Of a stretch of 9,914 bases of DNA, positions 7,018 to 9,914 are shown piece after piece. Location of the stretch: the NCBI GenBank assembly GCA_013694945.1, contig JACDBM010000393.1, forward strand, positions 1 through 9,914. The letters run 5' to 3'. Source of the DNA: Chthoniobacterales bacterium (GTDB lineage Bacteria > Verrucomicrobiota > Verrucomicrobiia > Chthoniobacterales > UBA10450). The notes below the pieces were generated by a model. The model made no database searches, was not told where the DNA came from, and saw only the letters and a program-made list of their open reading frames with translations. The position numbers and the translations under genes were made by a program. Numbering within the stretch: position 1 is the stretch's first letter; each line of letters begins with the position of its first letter.

Positions 7018-7093
7018 CTCGTGCTCCTGCTCCTAACCTTGATCCCGCTCGGCCGAAGCAGATTACGAGCAAGATCAGGAGCAGGAGCATGAG
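7018..7093. repeat. Long imperfect hairpin in the divergent intergenic gap
   Basis: The 194-bp gap between the halogenase-like gene and the amidohydrolase contains a long inverted repeat. Bases 7022-7034 (TGCTCCTGCTCCT) pair perfectly with 7077-7089. The stem extends outward to 7018/7093 through one G-T wobble. Inside it, GATC at 7041-7044 pairs with 7073-7076, and GCTCG at 7047-7051 pairs with CGAGC at 7066-7070, leaving a 14-nt loop. No T tract follows, and neither flanking gene ends here, so it is not an obvious terminator. It could be a dispersed repeat or a regulatory structure in the shared upstream region. The rest of the gap holds no convincing gene or promoter. Confidence 0.6.
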
Positions 7094-7162
7094 TCAGACT
7101 GGGCAGAGCCGGTTAACGAGAGGATTGCGAGCGGCATCCTTAGGTCAGTAGACTCGCTGCAA

Positions 7163-8194
7163 ATGCCAGAGCCGCTCCGCATCGACATGCACGTGCACAT
7201 GGTCGGCAACGGCGTTGCCGGCTCCGGCGGCTGGCTGCGACTGAGTGGCTGGCACCGCTGGCTGGCTGGATTTATGGTGCGCCAGCTCGGATTTCCCGCG
7301 GATGTGATCGACGGTGATCTGGAAGGCGTCTACTCCGAGCATCTGCTGCAATTGGTGCGAGGGTCGTCGCTCGATGCGGTTGTCCTCCTCGCGCACGAAC
7401 GCGTGCACAACAGCGACGGCAGGCCGCGAGATGACCTTGGATCGATGTATGTGCCGAACGATGTTGTGCTCGACCTTGCGGAAACACATCCGGAGTTCCT
7501 CCCCGGTGTTTCGATTCACCCTGCGAGACGCGATGCGATCGGAGAGCTGGATCGCTGCGTGGCACGCGGCGCGGTCCTGATGAAGTGCCTGCCGAATTGT
7601 CAAAACATCGATCCGTCGGACCTACGCTATCGCGCGTTTTGGGAGCGCATGGCGGAGGTGCGTCTGCCGTTGCTGGCACACACCGGTGGCGAGCACACCG
7701 TTCCAATCGTGAACGCCGCTCTCGCCGATCCCAAGCTGCTGCGGCTCCCGCTCGAATGCGGCGTGAAGGTGATCGCAGCGCATTGCGCAACAAAGAGCGG
7801 CCCGATTGATCGTGATTATTTCGAGGACTGGGCCGAGATGCTGGCGGAATTTCCCAATCTGTATGGCGACGTGAGCGCGATGGTTTCGCTCAACCGTTGC
7901 GCACATCTGCGCGATTGTTTGCGGCCTGAGATCGAGCCGAGGATCCTCCACGGCAGCGACTTTCCGGTGCCCGTGCTGGGCCACCGGCTTTGGATGGAGG
8001 GAGCGTTCGACTGGCAAACGCTTCGTGTCGTGCAACGAATCACGAACCCGCTGGAACGAGATTGGCAATTCAAGAGAGCGTTGGGCTTTAGCGAAGAAGT
8101 ACCCACCCGCGCTGCGGGCTTACTGCGTTTGAGCGACGTCCAGCGCGCGTTCATCCCGAGACGAGAATACGCCGAGGGACGTCACACGGGATAA
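7163..8194 (+). CDS. Metal-dependent amidohydrolase (TIM-barrel, COG2159-like)
   Basis: The 343-residue protein starts at the ATG at 7163; no strong Shine-Dalgarno sequence is seen. The amidohydrolase metal site is recognisable: DMHVHM (8-13) gives the paired histidines H10 and H12, K141 in LMKCLPNCQ could be the bridging lysine, H173 lies in LAHTGGEH, H207 in AAHCATK, and D266 in HGSDFPVP is the usual C-terminal catalytic aspartate. The family hydrolyses or decarboxylates small organic substrates; the substrate here cannot be read from the sequence. There is no signal peptide, so it is probably cytoplasmic. It is transcribed toward nagA, 116 bp downstream, but a repeat element fills most of that gap, so cotranscription is uncertain. 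The final 14 residues (FIPRREYAEGRHTG) and the stop are encoded by that element, so the present C-terminus probably replaces an older one. Confidence 0.88.
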   Translation: MPEPLRIDMHVHMVGNGVAGSGGWLRLSGWHRWLAGFMVRQLGFPADVIDGDLEGVYSEHLLQLVRGSSLDAVVLLAHERVHNSDGRPRDDLGSMYVPNDVVLDLAETHPEFLPGVSIHPARRDAIGELDRCVARGAVLMKCLPNCQNIDPSDLRYRAFWERMAEVRLPLLAHTGGEHTVPIVNAALADPKLLRLPLECGVKVIAAHCATKSGPIDRDYFEDWAEMLAEFPNLYGDVSAMVSLNRCAHLRDCLRPEIEPRILHGSDFPVPVLGHRLWMEGAFDWQTLRVVQRITNPLERDWQFKRALGFSEEVPTRAAGLLRLSDVQRAFIPRREYAEGRHTG

Positions 8195-8272
8195 TGGATC
8201 CCAACTATTGCCGCTCGCGTGCCGGGGAACGTTGCGCGAGGTCCCTCGTCGTCTGCGCGACTCGTGATGACA
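8151..8272. repeat. Inverted-pair dispersed repeat, degenerate copy
   Basis: The left arm (8151-8183, starting TCATCCCGAG and ending GAGGGACGTC) and right arm (8238-8272, starting GAGGTCCCTCG and ending GATGACA) are inverted copies of one sequence. By eye they match at 26 of 33 positions, around a 54-nt centre. They match the arms of the second copy near 9536-9732 with about five (left) and four (right) differences. The left arm overlaps the 3' end of the amidohydrolase gene and the right arm ends 38 bp before nagA. The layout resembles REP/BIME-type elements; no transposase is nearby. Confidence 0.85.
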
Positions 8273-8310
8273 TACTTTAGGCACAGCGCTAAGCGAAACC
8301 ACTCTCCCTC

Positions 8311-9468
8311 ATGATCTTCAAGAACGCGCGTCTCGTCTTTCCCACCGGCGTGCGCGACGGATTGGAAATCATCGAGAGCGGCGGCAAAATCTGCGCCATC
8401 CGCGAAGCGGGCGTTTATGGAGACCCGGTGATTGACCTTCGCGGCCATTACCTCGCGCCCGGATTTGTGGACCTGCAAGTCCATGGCGCCTTGGGGCGCG
8501 ATACGATGGAAGGATCGCTGGAAGCGTTTCGCGCCATCTGCGACTACCACGCGAGTGGCGGAACGACATCGCTCTTGCTGACCACCGCGACGGCGCCAAT
8601 TGGGCAAATCGTGGCGGTGCTACAGGCGGTGCAGAGATATGTGACTGAGCTGCCCCAGGTGGCGGGCGTTCACGTAGAAGGCCCGTTCATCTCGCGAGAG
8701 CGTGCGGGCGCGCAATTACCCGAAGCGATTCGAAACCCGGAGGCAGCCTCCTTGGATCGATTGCTGCAACACGCTGAGGTAATCGAACGGCTGACGCTCG
8801 CTCCGGAGCTGCCGGGCGCAATCGAAGCGATCGACCTTCTGCGAGCGGCACACATAGCGGTCAGTGGGGGGCATAGTAACGCCTGGGAGGAAGAGGCACG
8901 CCGCGCTTTCGAGCACGGGATGCGCTCCGTGACCCACACCTTCAATTGCATGTCGTCCGCTCGGCGGCGTGGTGCGCATCGCGTGGCGGGCTTACTCGAA
9001 ACGGCACTCGCCGATCCTGAGATCGCCTGTGAGCTGATTGCGGACGGTCATCATGTTTCAACGACACTGATGAAGCTGCTCTATCGAGCGAAAAGGGTGG
9101 AGGGAATTTATCTCGCGACGGATGCGACTGCCGGCGCGGGCCTGCCGGAGAATTCCCGGTTCACATTGGCGGGCCTGGACTGCGTCGTGGCAGATGGCGT
9201 TTGCTGGCTGTCTGATCGCTCCGCGCTTGCTGGGAGCGCGTCTCGCATGATCGATCTGGTGCGAACGATGGTGCAGAAAGTGGGGGTGCCGTTGTCTGAC
9301 GCCGTCACTATGGCGACGGCCAACCCTGCGCGTGTGCTGGAACAAAGTGGACGAAAGGGGACGCTTGAAATCGGAGCTGACGCCGATTTTGTGGTCTTCT
9401 CGCCGGAGCTGGACGTTGTGCAGACGTTCGTCGCCGGCAGGAGGATCTGGCCGGAACTTTGTAGCTAG
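8311..9468 (+). CDS. nagA: N-acetylglucosamine-6-phosphate deacetylase
   Basis: NagA converts N-acetylglucosamine-6-phosphate to glucosamine-6-phosphate and acetate in the cytoplasm, feeding amino-sugar catabolism or cell-wall recycling. The 385-residue length is typical. Signatures in order: APGFVDLQVHGALGRDTME (49-67), HVEGPFISRERAGAQ (121-135) with metal ligand E123, SGGHSNA (185-191) with H188, THTFNCM (208-214) with H209, IADGHH (243-248), and LATDAT (268-273) with the catalytic D271. The AGAQ segment resembles Bacillus-type enzymes. The first metal motif is Gln-x-His (Q56, H58) instead of the His-x-His of two-metal enzymes or the Gln-x-Asn of E. coli, which suggests a single-metal or intermediate site. 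The ATG at 8311 follows a C/T-rich stretch with no Shine-Dalgarno sequence. No nagB or sugar transporter gene lies in the window, so it appears here as a stand-alone gene flanked by repeat elements. Confidence 0.94.
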   Translation: MIFKNARLVFPTGVRDGLEIIESGGKICAIREAGVYGDPVIDLRGHYLAPGFVDLQVHGALGRDTMEGSLEAFRAICDYHASGGTTSLLLTTATAPIGQIVAVLQAVQRYVTELPQVAGVHVEGPFISRERAGAQLPEAIRNPEAASLDRLLQHAEVIERLTLAPELPGAIEAIDLLRAAHIAVSGGHSNAWEEEARRAFEHGMRSVTHTFNCMSSARRRGAHRVAGLLETALADPEIACELIADGHHVSTTLMKLLYRAKRVEGIYLATDATAGAGLPENSRFTLAGLDCVVADGVCWLSDRSALAGSASRMIDLVRTMVQKVGVPLSDAVTMATANPARVLEQSGRKGTLEIGADADFVVFSPELDVVQTFVAGRRIWPELCS

Positions 9469-9836
9469 TGCAATGTATCCTTCGAAGTGAGACTGGCGGG
9501 TGTGGCTTGCTTGGTCACCCTGGAACTAATGCGCTTGTCATCCCAAGCCGCGAAGACGGCGAGGGACCTCACATCGGATCTCGGAGAACTGACGGCCCGG
9601 AGTTGCCCCACTTCGGCTCAATTTACCGCACCAGAGCGTTCGTGCGCGATTGTGATCGGTCGTGCATGTAGAGAAAGAGTGTCTCCTCTTAAATTGCGAG
9701 GTCCCTCGCCGTCTTCGCGGCTCGGGATGACAACAGGTTACGCGACCCCGCCGTTCCGACTCGTTAATCTTAGTCTCGATTTTACCGATACACTGCACTA
9801 GCACGCTACAAACTTGCGCCACCCAACACAGCTCAG
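9469..9836. other. Convergent intergenic region holding a repeat element
   Basis: This 368-bp stretch lies between the nagA stop and the stop of the minus-strand gene at the right edge. More than half is the inverted-pair repeat at 9536-9732. The flanks (9469-9535 and 9733-9836) show no convincing gene, promoter or stem followed by a T tract. Open frames crossing it (for example 9487-9801 plus and 9538-9822 minus) translate the repeat arms into arginine- and proline-rich strings with no recognisable domain, and were not accepted as genes. Confidence 0.7.
9536..9732. repeat. Inverted-pair dispersed repeat, near-perfect copy
   Basis: The 35-nt arms at 9536-9570 (starting TGTCATCCCAAGCCGCGAAG) and 9698-9732 (starting GAGGTCCCTCGCCGTCTTCG) are reverse complements at 34 of 35 positions, separated by 127 nt. 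The arms match those at 8151-8272, and both inner regions begin with a similar short motif (ACATCGGAT here, ACACGGGAT there) and have TTGC just before or near the right arm. The transcript could fold into a very stable stem between two converging genes, so it might protect 3' ends or end transcription in both directions; that role is inference. Confidence 0.9.
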
Positions 9837-9914
9837 CTAAAATTGCCGCTCGTACTCGGCCGGCTCCGGTTGCCGGCGTTCACGCGTTTCCCAGTAACTT
9901 TCCTCGCCCGTCCT
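9837..9914 (-). CDS. C-terminal fragment of an unidentified protein, 5' part beyond the window
   Basis: Reading in from the right edge on the minus strand, 25 sense codons end at a TAG (9837-9839). They give RTGEESYWETRERRQPEPAE followed by YERQF. Codons ending in G or C dominate (GAG, CGG, CCG, GCC) as in neighbouring genes, and the charged, proline-containing tail looks like a genuine C-terminus. The fragment is too short to assign a family. If real, this gene converges on nagA with the repeat element between them. It could also be a chance open stretch. Confidence 0.4.
   Translation of the reverse strand, partial: RTGEESYWETRERRQPEPAEYERQF

Noticed and set aside
8273..8310. Possible nagA promoter with a TACTTT box just after the repeat
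   Set aside because: The match to a -10 element is weak and no convincing -35 element is correctly spaced.
9487..9801. Overlapping open frames on both strands after nagA
   Set aside because: They mostly translate the inverted repeat arms, lack recognisable domains, and no start has supporting context.

Overview
The window is GC-rich, densely coding bacterial chromosome with eight supported genes, plus the last 25 codons of a ninth at the right edge. No rRNA, tRNA, CRISPR array, transposase or phage gene was seen. Few starts have a strong Shine-Dalgarno sequence. Dispersed inverted repeats lie in the gaps between genes. Together these features suggest an uncultivated soil bacterium, perhaps Verrucomicrobiota (Chthoniobacterales-like) or Acidobacteriota. 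That placement is an impression and was not tested phylogenetically.

Left block (1-2458, minus strand): a circularly permuted ATP-grasp protein (COG2308 type) is followed, with a 7-nt overlap, by an alpha-E (DUF403) protein that runs off the left edge. This pair is the core of a widespread but biochemically unassigned system, predicted to make or modify peptides, that often also contains transglutaminase-like proteases. Codons 5-12 of the ATP-grasp gene contain a perfect 10-bp inverted repeat with a 4-nt loop.

Central block (2493-6968): a plus-strand SAM methyltransferase converges on a tightly packed four-gene minus-strand operon. Read in transcription order, the operon encodes a flavin-dependent halogenase-like FAD enzyme (with the WxWxIP motif and a candidate catalytic lysine), an LpxL/HtrB-like acyltransferase, a small unrecognised membrane protein and a membrane-anchored NodB-type polysaccharide deacetylase. 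The last three junctions are a 3-nt gap and overlaps of 8 and 26 nt. This set of enzymes resembles the tailoring part of aryl-polyene, xanthomonadin or flexirubin pigment loci, but no ketosynthase or acyl carrier protein gene is present here. The inferred role is modification or anchoring of an envelope lipid or pigment.

Right block (7163-9468, plus strand): a COG2159-like metal-dependent amidohydrolase precedes N-acetylglucosamine-6-phosphate deacetylase (nagA). Two members of one inverted-pair repeat family flank nagA. The upstream copy supplies the C-terminal codons and stop of the amidohydrolase. The downstream copy is almost perfect and sits between nagA and the converging right-edge gene. 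A separate long hairpin lies in the divergent gap between the halogenase operon and the amidohydrolase.
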